A stretch of 64,000 nt of DNA. Origin: Symbiodinium natans. Lineage: Eukaryota; Sar; Dinophyceae; Suessiales; Symbiodiniaceae. The position numbers were made by a program, and so were the translations under genes. The stretch is from contig CAJNDS010000324.1 in NCBI GenBank assembly GCA_905221605.1, positions 570,640-634,639 of the forward strand, read 5' to 3'. Of the stretch, positions 27,556-36,399 are shown in pieces. The notes beneath the pieces were generated by a model. That model had not been told where the DNA came from, did not search any database, and was given only the letters and a program-made list of their open reading frames with translations. Each line of letters opens with the position of its first letter. Position 1 is the first letter of the stretch.

Positions 27556-27630
27556 GATGAACTCTTCAAGGAAGCGGTGTTTGCCGGCCGATCCGACGAA
27601 AAGACCGGCAGCCTGCACCCCGATACCCTA
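27556..27630 (+). CDS. Kinesin-light-chain-type TPR exon piece
   Basis: CAGGTAGTTAG| then DELFKEAVFAGRSDEKTGSL and HPDTL, then CCCTAAA. The pattern (E)-L-(Y/F)-x-x-A-x-x-GR..LG-x-x-HPDTL is that of TPR_10/TPR_12 repeats in kinesin light chains and many dinoflagellate and cyanobacterial repeat proteins, which mediate protein binding. One repeat is visible; the partner helix would be in the next exon. Confidence 0.5.
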
Positions 27631-27848
27631 AACCCCTAAACCCCTCAACCCCTGAACCCCTGAACCCCTGAACCCCTAAACCCCTAAAGCCTAAACGAAG
27701 AACCCCGCGGTCAGGGCCGACTCAGGGCCGTATGGCGGGTGAGGAGCTGAGCCTTCCAGGGCTTAGGGTTTTTGGTTTGGGGTTTAGGGGCTAAGGGTTC
27801 AGGGCTTGGGGATTTGAGGATTGAGGGTTTGTAAGGATCCAGCTGAAG

Positions 27849-28050
27849 ATGCTGTTTTTTTCTCCGAAGAAGCGATATGCAATGCTTCAAAGCCTTGCAA
27901 AAGACATTATTGCACAAACTTGCGCCCTTGACCATGACCAGTGGCTAGAATACTTCACCGAAAAATATCCGCCCATGAGCTGTACGCAGAGCTGTCACGT
28001 ACTTGTCGAAAGAACACATCGAGCGCATTTGGTCAGCATGCTGTTGTAGG
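27849..28050 (+). CDS. Candidate coding region before the NYN gene
   Basis: The repeat-free block begins here. Two frames are good: one with RYAMLQSLAKDIIAQTCALD then DQWLEYFTEKYPP, the next with KISAHELYAELSRTCRKN. They overlap at 27941-28000, so a frame change or intron is needed to join them. The function is unknown. Confidence 0.38.
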
Positions 28051-28189
28051 GTGCCTACCTACTTATTCGCTTTTTCCGGCTCTCGCCAAAGCAACTTTGA
28101 ATTGTATACAGGGACTGGTTCTTAGGGATTTCATTCTCGTTTTCCTGGGTCATTGCTGCGCTGTCGCAGTTTAGCATCTAAGCGCCTGC

Positions 28190-28414
28190 ATGAGTAGATC
28201 AATTTTTGAGAGTCCGCGTCTCAGACGGCGGGAGTTGTCTGGTTCCTTTCGCCGACGATTTGGCTGCAAGGTTCTGACAGCTTCAACCTTTGACGAACAG
28301 CAGCAGCCGAGACATGCTCACGCCGCGTCCCACGAGCCATCCTTGGGCCCCTCCCACGACTTGCCAAGACCTCCAAGCCTGCCGGTCTTCCCGCTGTGCG
28401 CCCAGTCGAGGTGA
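28190..28414 (+). CDS. Candidate coding stretch, basic/Pro-rich
   Basis: 74-codon frame with RRRELSGSFRRRFGCKVLTA, then His/Pro-rich. Might be an upstream exon of the NYN-domain gene. Support is position and composition only. Confidence 0.28.
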   Translation: MSRSIFESPRLRRRELSGSFRRRFGCKVLTASTFDEQQQPRHAHAASHEPSLGPSHDLPRPPSLPVFPLCAQSR

Positions 28415-28591
28415 GCTGCAGTGTGATGGGGTCTGCTCGGAATTCTAGTCCGAAGAGTGTGCATGTCAGTTTCGTTTAGCTGATGACTGGTCAAGGCCTG
28501 TAGGTTCAGGGATCTTTAGGGTATGGAACACACCCAGAGATCGCAGTTTTGTGACGAGTTTCGGGGATTCTCGCAGGCTTGCCTGTGAAGC

Positions 28592-30127
28592 ATGGCGCTG
28601 TCTTCTTGGCACCAACACATATGTTGGCTGGGACTCTGTTCGCAGCCGGGACTTGAGAACAGCTTCGTCGGGATTGCGTTTGTTCAGTCGATATTCGTCT
28701 TCTTATGTCGTTTCTTGCGCATGTGCTATTTGAGTTTTGAGGCATGGGCGATCAGCCGCTGGCGAAGGCGCAGTCACCTTCAGAACTGCTCATCGCAGAT
28801 GCGCTCATCACATTTGGAGGGCTCATGTTCAGAGCTGCTCGTGGATGCGGACACACACGGCATTGATGAGATCAGATCAGGCATCGAGTTGCTCAAGCTC
28901 GAGATGGGAGCCGTGCATACGACTATTTTTGCATCACCTGGACGTTCCCGGAACACGAAGTGGCAGAAGCTCTTTCAGGAAGCGGCGGTGTCTTTCCACC
29001 CTGTGCCAAGATCATCAATCCGTGGAGTTGAAGCCAACGACGACGCCATCATCGCCAGCGTGCGCAAGCTGTGCCGATCCAGCACCGTTACCTGCATTGC
29101 GCTGCTGGTTTCCGACAATGACTATGCAGCCGTGATGCAAGAAGCGATGCATTCCGACAAGGTGATTGTAGCAGTCTGCCCAGCCCAAAGGTATCCTGTG
29201 ATTAGCACCTTCGAGGAGATCGGAGTTCGGGTTCTCAAGCTGCCACAGCGAGGGGGAGGTCCGAAGGTCAGGGCCATTCTAGATGAGAAGGGAGGCGGCT
29301 ATGTGCACCTGGCCGAGCCCTTCCTCTCCAGTTATCAGGTCAGGAAGGAATGGCAGGAAGAGCGCGCCGTAAGTGACTTCTTGGTTCAGCTGGGGTATCG
29401 GCACGAGGGCGACCGGTACATGCTACATCAGATGGCGAAGTTTTGGTTCACCAATGCATTGGGAGCATTGACAGTATTCCCACAAGGTCTCGCCACAAAG
29501 GCTGTTTTCGAGTTGGTAGAACGGAGCGCACTGCCTGGAACTTCTTGGAAGAAGCCCGACGCAGGACAGGCTTTCTTCCTCCCACGTTGCAGGACCAAGC
29601 GAGCGACCAAGACCAGAACAAAGCAGTACGGCAGCGCATTGGCTTGCTCAATCTTTGAAGCAGGTGGTCCATTTCTCTTGCAAGACTCAAAGGATTTGAT
29701 TCCACGGGCTCTACGCAGACTGGGTTACTTGGATTCGAGTTTGAATAACGATGTGGCAGAAGCATTGTGGGTCTTCATCAACAATACTGCAAACAAGGGC
29801 ATGTTACGCAAGCTCGACGCCCTGCCTTCCCAGCATGACCAAGCATCAGCCGTGCAAGAAGCAGTCAGGCATGTGTTTCTGTCTGACCAACACACTGGCC
29901 AGTGGCGCGTGGCCCCTAAAGATGTTGCCGTGAGCGAGCTCCTTTGCAGGGAAGGCTTTTTGCGCGAGCTGACCGCCGACCGAAGTGTTGTCTTTGAGGC
30001 CATGCGGAACTATGCGATCACTAAAGCGCTGCCAGACATGAAGTCTTACCTCGGCTACTCGTTTCGCATCATGACCGGCTTGAACCCTAATCCCACTAGA
30101 AGGGGTCTTGTGGAGTTTCAACTGTGA
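28592..30127 (+). CDS. NYN-domain (PIN-like RNase fold) protein, single exon
   Basis: The longest open frame in the window, 511 codons, with no telomeric repeats in or near it. Residues ~81-220 match the NYN/LabA-type domain, a metal-dependent PIN-like nuclease fold: ELLVDADTHG with the first acidic pair (D85, D87), an acidic AND-D around 148-151 followed by the helix AIIASVRKLC, then ALLVSDNDYAAVMQEA with D175 and D177, and IGVRVLKLP as the last strand. Such proteins usually cleave or bind RNA. The ~290 residues after it show no domain I can name. The ATG at 28592 has a good context (AGCATGG), but residues 1-75 include a hydrophobic segment unlike the family, so the start may be the Met at residue 70 (28799). 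It has no introns amid micro-exon islands, which suggests a retroposed cDNA. Confidence 0.75.
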   Translation: MALSSWHQHICWLGLCSQPGLENSFVGIAFVQSIFVFLCRFLRMCYLSFEAWAISRWRRRSHLQNCSSQMRSSHLEGSCSELLVDADTHGIDEIRSGIELLKLEMGAVHTTIFASPGRSRNTKWQKLFQEAAVSFHPVPRSSIRGVEANDDAIIASVRKLCRSSTVTCIALLVSDNDYAAVMQEAMHSDKVIVAVCPAQRYPVISTFEEIGVRVLKLPQRGGGPKVRAILDEKGGGYVHLAEPFLSSYQVRKEWQEERAVSDFLVQLGYRHEGDRYMLHQMAKFWFTNALGALTVFPQGLATKAVFELVERSALPGTSWKKPDAGQAFFLPRCRTKRATKTRTKQYGSALACSIFEAGGPFLLQDSKDLIPRALRRLGYLDSSLNNDVAEALWVFINNTANKGMLRKLDALPSQHDQASAVQEAVRHVFLSDQHTGQWRVAPKDVAVSELLCREGFLRELTADRSVVFEAMRNYAITKALPDMKSYLGYSFRIMTGLNPNPTRRGLVEFQL

Positions 30128-30379
30128 TTCAACTGTTGTCCGCTGGCCAGTGTTTCCTCGTCTTGTATAGTGCCGATGGCAACATGCGTACTCTACAAGT
30201 GCGCGGTCGAGATCGCCCTGTGCTTTCAAACGCACTTGGCAAAGTGGACATGCACTGAACTCGAGAATCCCGACATGTCACAGCATCAAAATGAAGTATG
30301 CCCCCAAACATCTTCTGTGCAATCTATCCAGGACTTCAGGTCTGATCATGTGCCACATGTTTCTCGCCAGACATCGTGG

Positions 30380-30650
30380 CATGCAGGGATTAAACGCAGG
30401 AGCCTCATCTCCAGTTTCCAATGATACTCTGATACGCGCGTTGGTCAATCAGCCTGTATATGGGTTTGGTTGTTGTGGACTAGTCTGCTGCACAGCGACA
30501 GCCGTAATGTTGAGGCTCCTGTATTCCTACCCTTTTTAGAAGAGGGGCTTTGCACAAGTCCTTGCCGAGTGCTGTGCCTAAGCACCGCAGGGACGGAGTG
30601 CAGGCCCCACCAAAGAATCTTTGAGGTAGAGAAGTTATTGGTTTAGGCAT
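30380..30650. mobile_element. Duplicated fold-back element, family D, copy 1
   Basis: GCAGGAGCCTCATCTCCAGT and the inverted TGAGGCTCCTGTATTCCT enclose ~115 bp, followed by CCTAAGCACCGCA and CCCACCAAAGAATCTTT. A second copy lies at 30798-31020. Sits just past the NYN gene. Confidence 0.75.
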
Positions 30651-30797
30651 GTAGGGTATCCATAGGCTGTCTCGAATTAAACCTCAAACCTTAAACCCTA
30701 AGCCCTATAATCTATAAGCCCTAAAACCCTCAAGCCCAAGCCCTAAACCTAGGGAGATTTAAGAATCATGGGCTTCCTAGAGAACCGGAACTACATG

Positions 30798-31020
30798 TAG
30801 GAGCCTCATTTCCAGTGCTACTAGAGTCAGCAGTCTGAAAATACAGGCTTGGTTATAGAAGAGTCTGCTGCAAAGCCGTGAGGCTCCTGTGTTCCTTTTT
30901 TTTTGAGTTCGAAAATCTTTGCTAAACTTCTTGTCGAGCGCTGCACCTAAGCACCGCAAAAGGTGGAGCGCCGGTCCCACCAAAGATTGTTTTTAGCTAC
31001 CGAGGTTACTGGTTTAGGGG
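30798..31020. mobile_element. Duplicated fold-back element, family D, copy 2
   Basis: GTAGGAGCCTCATTTCCAGT and GTGAGGCTCCTGTGTTCCT, then CACCTAAGCACCGCA and CCCACCAAAGATTGTTTT, collinear with copy 1. C-strand telomere variants lie between the copies. Confidence 0.75.
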
Positions 31021-31172
31021 TGCAGTGTAGGGTTTACCTTGGTGTCGCCGGGGTCCTATGGAACAAGCAGGCTGCAAAGTTCCGTTCCTTAATTGGCGAC
31101 ATGAACTCACTAGGCCCTCAACCCGAAGCCCCTAAACCCTGAGCACGTAGACCGTGCCTAAAAGCCATAAGG

Positions 31173-31278
31173 GTGGTTTCCTTCCCTAAATTTGTGCCCC
31201 TTTTTTAGGGTACTTCTCTAAAGGGTGCCGTGCTGTTTATAGGACCCCAAAAAGGGCTTTAACATAGGGAAGTAACCC
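31173..31278. mobile_element. MITE-like hairpin element, family C, copy 1
   Basis: GGTTTCCTTCCCTA and TAGGGAAGTAACC ends, with inner CCTTTTTTAGGGTA / GGACCCCAAAAAGGG. About 105 bp, non-coding. Confidence 0.55.
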
Positions 31279-31559
31279 AGAAACACAAGGGCAAGCATGG
31301 CAAGTGGCTGCCCCAAAGTGCCCAACGTCTAAGGATTTTGATGTAGGGTTTAGGGTTTAGGGTTTAGGGTTGTCCGTTCCCATTCTGAGAGGGTTGTCAC
31401 GTGTGGCCCTGGAGCTCTTTAGGTCCGAACTTCAGGTCTTTATCCGGCGTATATACGGCCTCCAAAGAATGTAAGGCCCATAAGCCCTAAACCTTATCTA
31501 AGTTCTAGAGATATGTGGGGTATGGTTTCTAGTCCAGCTAGAGGGGTCTAGACGTCAGG

Positions 31560-31803
31560 GCTTTGACGGGGCGACGATGGGATGACGACGGCGCGACGAC
31601 GGGGTGGCGACGGGGCGACGACGGTGTGACGACGGCGCGACGACAGGGTGCGATGGCGCGACGACGGGGTGACGACGGGGGGACGACGGCTGTCGCGCCG
31701 TCGTCACGCCGTCGTCGCGCCGTCGTCCCGCCGTCGTCCCGCCGTCGTCCCGCCGTCGTCCCGCCGTCGTCCCGCCGTCGCCCCGCCGTCGCCCCGCCGT
31801 CAT
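31560..31803. repeat. GC-rich minisatellite in two opposed halves
   Basis: 31563-31690 is built of GACGACGG(N)GTGACGACGGC-type units. 31692-31803 is the reverse-complement type, CCGTCGTCCCGCCGTCGTCC. The halves can pair over about 110 bp. Open frames (GRRRDDGGTT and SSRRRPAVVPP types) are repeat artefacts. Confidence 0.9.
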
Positions 31804-31910
31804 AAGGCCTAGTTTGGGCTTAAACTAGGCCTTATGACGGGAAATAAGGCCTAGTTTGGGCTAAATAAGGCCTAGTTTGGGCTTAAACTAGGCCTTATGA
31901 CGGTGTGACG
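31799..31910. repeat. Palindromic core, AAGGCCTAGTTTGGGC repeats
   Basis: CATAAGGCCTAGTTTGGGC TTAAACTAGGCCTTATG is a near-perfect palindrome, present twice (31800-31839 and 31864-31903), separated by a third half copy. Joins the two GC-rich minisatellite blocks. Confidence 0.9.
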
Positions 31911-32165
31911 ACGGCGCGACGACGGCGCGACGACGACGCGACGACGGCTCGACGACGGCGCGACAGCCGTCGTCCCCCCGTCGTCCCTCCGTCGTCCCCC
32001 CGTCGTCCCCCCGTCGTCCCCCCGTCGTCCCCCCGGCGTCCTGCCGTCGTCCCTCCGTCATCCTGCCGTCGTCCCTCCGTCGTCTTGCCCTCGTCCCTCC
32101 GTCGTCCCACCATCGTCCCTCCGTCGTCCCACCGTCGTCCCTCCGTCGTTTTGCCGTCGTCCTAC
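31900..32165. repeat. GC-rich minisatellite, second opposed pair
   Basis: GACGGTGTGACGACGGCGCG units to 31968, then CCGTCGTCCCTCCGTCGTCC units to 32165. Mirrors the arrangement at 31560-31803, so the whole 600 bp is a nested inverted structure. Confidence 0.9.
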
Positions 32166-32247
32166 TTTTGTTGTGTGGACTAACACATATCTTTAGAACT
32201 TAGATAACCTAAACCTTAAACCCTTAACCCATGTTGAAAAACCTCCA

Positions 32248-32345
32248 GTCGTTCAGGTGCACGTGCTTAGTGCGGCGAACCTGCCATCGCGAGACCTCTC
32301 CGGAAGCGGCTGGGACCTGTTGGTGGCAAGCAACATCTGTGACCC
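32248..32345 (+). CDS. C2-domain exon (first two strands)
   Basis: Frame VVQVHVLSAANLPSRDLSG then SGWDLLVASNICDPE. The pattern L/V-x-V-x-V-x-x-A-x-NLP-x-x-D-x-x-G is the standard start of a C2 domain (strand 1, loop 1 with the first Ca-binding Asp, and strand 2). The usual SDPYV is replaced by GWDLLV. An AG acceptor lies at CCTCCAG| (32247) or GTTCAG| (32256). It precedes C-strand-type repeats. Confidence 0.55.
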
Positions 32346-32396
32346 TGAGCCCTAAACCCGAAACCCCCTGAATCCCCAGAAGCCCTAATCTTGCCG

Positions 32397-32470
32397 GTCT
32401 TGAGGATGCTGAAGATGCGTCAGGCCTACCGGCGCAAGCTGCAACCTAGCATAGTGTGGCCTTTGGGCCG
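32397..32470 (+). CDS. Candidate micro-exon, basic
   Basis: Open frame VLRMLKMRQAYRRKLQPSIV. Basic amphipathic. Repeats on both sides. No family assigned. Confidence 0.35.
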
Positions 32471-32516
32471 AGAACCTTATAAACCCTAAGCCCTGAACAG
32501 CTCTAAAGTTACGTAC

Positions 32517-32702
32517 TTGGATCGTCCCCACCCTATGGCTGACAGATGTGGAGGTAAGGACACTTCGCCGCAGGACCGCAGGATTCTGTCGTGTGCTCCT
32601 TTCGCAGAGACGGTACGCCCAGGCGGTTGCAGAGGTACTCTGCGCGATTGGACGCTGCAGGGATTCTCTATAGCTAAAGGTATATTCGGCGAGATTCGTT
32701 GA
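32517..32702 (+). CDS. Candidate coding stretch, 61 codons
   Basis: Open frame with MADRCGGKDTSPQDRRILSC then a segment ending WTLQGFSIAKGIFGEIR and TGA. A minus frame of 76 codons overlaps. No recognised family. Confidence 0.3.
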   Translation: MDRPHPMADRCGGKDTSPQDRRILSCAPFAETVRPGGCRGTLRDWTLQGFSIAKGIFGEIR

Positions 32703-32999
32703 GACCGGGCGAGCACAAGGGCTGAGTTAAAATCTAACTTCCCCCTCGCCGGGAATAAGGTCTTAGGGTCTGATCGATGTAGAGTATGGGGCTAAGAGTA
32801 GGTTTCTGCAACTCTTGCCGTAACACCGCAAAGTTGGCATCCTGACAAGCAGCACCACAGTTGGGAGTCTTGGTATTCTAATTCCCCCACCGGCAACTGG
32901 CACACCGTCAACCTCTACTTAATCCCTGGACCTTGAAGCCCGTTTGTCAGGAAACAGTACGGGAACTCCGAACAGGGAACCGGCAAACCCGAAACCCAA

Positions 33000-33195
33000 G
33001 CCCAAAAAACCTTTCCCCCCCCCCCCCCCCAACCAAAAAAAAAAACACAACCACAAAACCACAAAACCCCAAAACCCCAAAAACCCACAACCCCAAAACC
33101 CTAAACCCCCAAAACCCCCCCAAACAACCCAAAACCACAAAAACCCACAAACCTTAAACCCCAAACCCCAAACCCTAAACCCCAAATCCTAAACC
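33000..33195 (-). repeat. C-rich telomere-variant block with poly-C tract
   Basis: About 15 C at 33016-33030, then AAACCCC/AACCACAAAACC variants and CCCTAAA. Open frames are Lys/Pro/Thr artefacts. Confidence 0.7.
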
Positions 33196-33459
33196 CTAAA
33201 AAAGGTTCGGATCCATGGGTCTCGCTCTATGCGATGGGGAAAGAGGCCGGATGTAACCAGCCTAAACCCTACACCCTACAAACCCTAAACCCTAAACCCC
33301 AAATCGCAGGTTGTAGGGCCAGAGTAGGATTAAGGCTTAACTGGGTTCAGGGCTATCAGGGATGACAGGGTTCTAGTTATAGGCTTCTAGGGTTATAGAG
33401 CTGTAGCGTTTCTAGCTAGGGTTTTAAGGCTTTAGGATCTAAACGCCCCAAACCCTACT

Positions 33460-33570
33460 CCAACCGTAAGTAAGTCCACCGCGAGCCTGGCTTTGCTATG
33501 AGTGTCGTCTTGGGGTATTGCCTTGGAGTCCCCGTGTACCTCCGCCTCCTGACATTTTGCTACAACAGCC
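33460..33570 (+). CDS. Candidate micro-exon, hydrophobic
   Basis: Two frames are plausible: MSVVLGYCLGVPVYLRLLTF (membrane-like) and WLCYECRLGVLPWSPRVPPP. C-strand repeats on both sides. Undecided. Confidence 0.25.
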
Positions 33571-33824
33571 CTAAACTCCAACCCCCTAAACCCCTCTAGT
33601 TTAGTGGGGTATCAGGTGAGGTGAAAAGGCGCTAATTCGGGAACGATTGCCCTTAGTCATATGAAGGCTGGGGGCTGGGGTGGCAAGGTCGAACGTTCCT
33701 AGAACCCCCCCCCCCCCAACCCGAAGCCCTGAACCCTAACCCCTAAACCCGAAAGGAACTGTCTCAGGATGTTGGAGTCTCATTCCCCACCCTCGGTGTG
33801 GGGTGACTAGATTTTAAATTCCAC

Positions 33825-34135
33825 TCTTCTCCTCGCCCGGACCTCTTCTCCTCGCCCGGTCTACTCCTCGCTCATCCCTGGAGTGCCCAACCCGAAAGTC
33901 TCCCTAAACCCTAAACCCTAAACCCTAAACCCTAAACCCTAAAGTGCCAAACTCTAGAGTGTCCCTGGAGTGCCCAATCCCCAGAATCTTTCGGAGTGCC
34001 CCCGGAGTCTCCAGCGTCCATCCCCGAGTCTCGGGTTTAGGGTTTAGGGTTTAGGGTTTAGGGTTTAGGGTCTCCGGAGTGCCCAGCCCCAGAGTGTCCC
34101 TGGAGTGCCGAACCCCAGAGTATCTCTACCGAGAG
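33825..34135. repeat. Minisatellite with paired telomeric inserts
   Basis: CTTCTCCTCGCCCGG duplicated at 33826-33860, then degenerate CCCTGGAGTGCCCAA / CCAGAGTGTCC units from 33870 to 34130. A C-strand array (33905-33945) and a G-strand array (34027-34069) interrupt it in opposed orientation. Confidence 0.75.
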
Positions 34136-34178
34136 GTGGGGATGTTGGAAGCTTTGTGTTGAGGGGGTGCTGCCACAG

Positions 34179-34213
34179 GCTTCGATTGCACCCTGGACAT
34201 TGCAGCCTTCTTG
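34179..34213 (+). CDS. Candidate micro-exon, 35 nt
   Basis: TGCCACAG| to TTCTTG|GTTTAGAA, reading FDCTLDIAAFL. Edges are good, but it is too short for a domain call. Confidence 0.32.
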
Positions 34214-34289
34214 GTTTAGAATTTCGGGTTTAGGGTTGTGCCGAAAACCCTAAAACTCTAAACCCTACAGCCTAAACCCGAACCCTCCC

Positions 34290-34415
34290 CCCCTCCCCGC
34301 AACTCGAGAGCCCTCATCGATGTGCCGCTTGGTGTTTGTTTTCCGCTGCAGCCTTCCCTTGCTTTTTGTTCTCAAGCTTGGCTGATATTGGGGGGGTTTC
34401 CGAAATAAGGGGCAC
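34290..34415 (+). CDS. Candidate exon
   Basis: Open frame NSRALIDVPLGVCFPLQPSL then AFCSQAWLILGGF. A donor GTGTTTG lies inside at GCCGCTTG|, so only ALIDVPL may be exonic. No family recognised. Confidence 0.3.
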
Positions 34416-34848
34416 ATTCATTATGCGGGAATCCTTCTGTTTAGTGTCTATGTAAGGGTTTAGGCACCCTAAACCCTAAACCCTAATCTGCGTAACCCCC
34501 ATATGTGCCTTTCTCGAACCAGGGCGTTGTTTTCGAGTTGTAGAATAAAGGCCCCCCCCCCCCAACTTTCTGAGGGACCAGGTGACTTACTAAACCCTAG
34601 GCTCTAAGCCCTAAACGCTAAACCCTGGTTTGTTTGCAAAGCCGAGGCCTTTGTCGCGGGGCAGTCTCTCCAAGCCCTGGGTTTGGAAAAGAGAGAACTG
34701 GAACTACCAAGAGTCTAGAATAGATCTCTTTTCACCGACCTTAAACCCTAATTTAGAGCCTCAACCCTGAACCCTACACCTTAAACTCTATCCGGTCGCA
34801 GATATCCACCACACCCCGTGCACCTCTGCCTGGCGTGACAGAGCTGCC

Positions 34849-35451
34849 ATGATCCTTCCCAGACAAGCACTCTTGGCTGCTTTGTGGGTGCCCTCCATCC
34901 TCACGCAAGCAGCGTGCGAGTCGGCAGAGGAATCGGAGAAGCCCGATTTCGTGTTGCCTGTCGGTTTTATGGACGATTGCACCCAGGGGGAAGTCGAGAA
35001 CGTGAAGAAGGCCTTGCTGGCCCATCCCTCCTGGGTCGCAGCTTTCTCGGAGGATGGCGAGACGTGTTTGCACGCGGCAGGTATCTACGGACAGGCCGCT
35101 GTAACAAAGCTGGTGTTGGAGAAAGGGGGCGATCCCGATGTACGATCCTCCTTCGCGCGAGGCTTGCGCATGACCCCTCTGTCATGGAACGTCTTTGCGG
35201 GCCACGTGGAGACGGCTCGTGTTTTGTTAGAATTCGGCGCCGACCCTAACCTGGATTTTGATTCGGGACGCGAGGCCGGGGTCAAGTTAACCGTGTTGGA
35301 CGTCTTGGACGATATTTTGCCTGCCGAATCTGACGAGGCCGGGGATAGGCCCAAGGAGCTCGAACGCTTTTTTGAGATGAAGACTCTCTTGGGCAAGTAC
35401 AATGCCAAGCGTTATCAAGATCTTTTACGCGGAGCTAGAGCTGAATTATAG
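34849..35451 (+). CDS. Secreted or membrane-targeted ankyrin-repeat protein, 200 aa
   Basis: Starts MILPRQALLAALWVPSILTQ, a short hydrophobic leader ending in AACESAE, which looks like a cleavable signal peptide. Ankyrin repeats follow at ~45-75 (VKKALLAHPSWVAAFSEDGE), ~71-103 (TCLHAAGIYGQAAVTKLVLE, a TxLHxAAxxGxxxxVxxLL pattern) and ~106-138 (MTPLSWNVFAGHVETARVLL then FGADPNL). A C-terminal segment has DVLDD..LLGKYNAKRYQDL. The set (SEDGETCLH, then MTPLSWNVFAGH, then GADPNLDFD) recalls a small ankyrin family of photosynthetic protists. Ankyrin repeats bind proteins; no enzymatic role is implied. Single exon, GC-rich, no repeats inside, while both flanks are telomeric mosaic, so it may be a retrogene. 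The TAG follows AELs end. Confidence 0.75.
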   Translation: MILPRQALLAALWVPSILTQAACESAEESEKPDFVLPVGFMDDCTQGEVENVKKALLAHPSWVAAFSEDGETCLHAAGIYGQAAVTKLVLEKGGDPDVRSSFARGLRMTPLSWNVFAGHVETARVLLEFGADPNLDFDSGREAGVKLTVLDVLDDILPAESDEAGDRPKELERFFEMKTLLGKYNAKRYQDLLRGARAEL

Positions 35452-35454
35452 CTC

Positions 35455-35900
35455 GTTGTTTGAAGGCAAGCAAAGAAGCTGAATGCTGCACCATCATATG
35501 ACACCATCTCCTCTTTGATCGCGGCAAGAGTCGCAGTCCGTAGCAGACCATCCCGAGGTCAAGCCGCAAACACACGATCGAAGAAAAGGGGTTCCTCTCC
35601 CTCCAGACACACATGAACATCTCGGGCGTGTTTATCCGATGCATATGAAGGGATAAGGTAGGGCGAAGTACGACCAGCAGGACAGCATTGAAGCAACCAT
35701 CCAACTCTGGTTTAGTGATAACTTGCGCCATGTTCACCACTTTGACCGTGGTCGTTACGAGACCCGCTTCGAATACATTGACATCAGAAACACTTTACCC
35801 CTGGCCAAGACACCCAACTTGGTCGCAAACTCAGAAACCCAAAACCCCCAAAAGCCCTGAACCCCGAACCCGAAATCCTAAACCCTAACCCCTAAACCCC
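35455..35900. other. Repeat-poor 3' flank of the ankyrin gene
   Basis: A minus frame of 101 codons (35740-35435) and a shorter plus frame overlap. The minus frame has mixed composition (for example VVLRPTLSLHMHRINTPEMF). I cannot support either as a gene. C-strand repeats resume at 35840. Confidence 0.3.
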
Positions 35901-36090
35901 TCGGAACCCCCATATCAGGGTGCAGGGACGTAACCTCGCGTGCTTTCGGAAAAACTGGGCCCATCCTCCCGGAAAGGCCTGACACCGCCAGTCCTAAGAC
36001 ATCCTAAACCCTAACTAAGCCCTAAAACTTAAACCCCTTATAAACCTATATATACCCTAAACCCTATATAAACCCTGATTCCTATTGCAG

Positions 36091-36153
36091 AGTCCTTCAC
36101 AGCTGGGCAGCCCCCTTGGGACATGTTTGACTTGCCCTTATATATTCTTGGGA
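36091..36153 (+). CDS. Possible C2-domain exon (strand 3-4)
   Basis: TATTGCAG| then SFTAGQPPWDMFDLPLYILG. The P-x-W-(D/N)-x-x-F-x-(L/F)-P-(L/V) pattern is that of C2 strand 4 (family NP-x-W-NE-x-F). It parallels the stronger piece at 38003. G-strand repeats follow. Confidence 0.4.
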
Positions 36154-36193
36154 GTTTAAGGCATATTCAGGCGCATTCTTTCAGAGGGTTAGG

Positions 36194-36345
36194 GTTTAGG
36201 GCTTAGGGTTTAGGATTTCAGGTTTAGGGCTTAGGGTTTAGGATTTCAGGTTCAGGGCTTAGGGTTTAGGTTTAGGGTTTAGGGTTTAGGGTTTAGGGTT
36301 TAGGGTTTAGGGTTTAGGGTTTAGGGTTTAGGGTTTAGGGTTTAG
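36194..36345 (+). repeat. Interstitial telomeric array, G-strand
   Basis: TTTAGGG with GGATTTCAGG higher-order variation to 36260 (a 33-bp duplicated segment), then about 11 perfect units. Confidence 0.95.
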
Positions 36346-36399
36346 GGGCCAACCCTGGACTCCTTCCTCTGCCCCATTGCTCGCAGGCCTTTTGCTTCC

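Noticed and set aside
31555-32183. Four RRDDG / SSRRRP-type frames of 72-92 codons
   Set aside because: Produced by the GC-rich minisatellite, which has a 3-multiple period; opposed halves give mirror frames.
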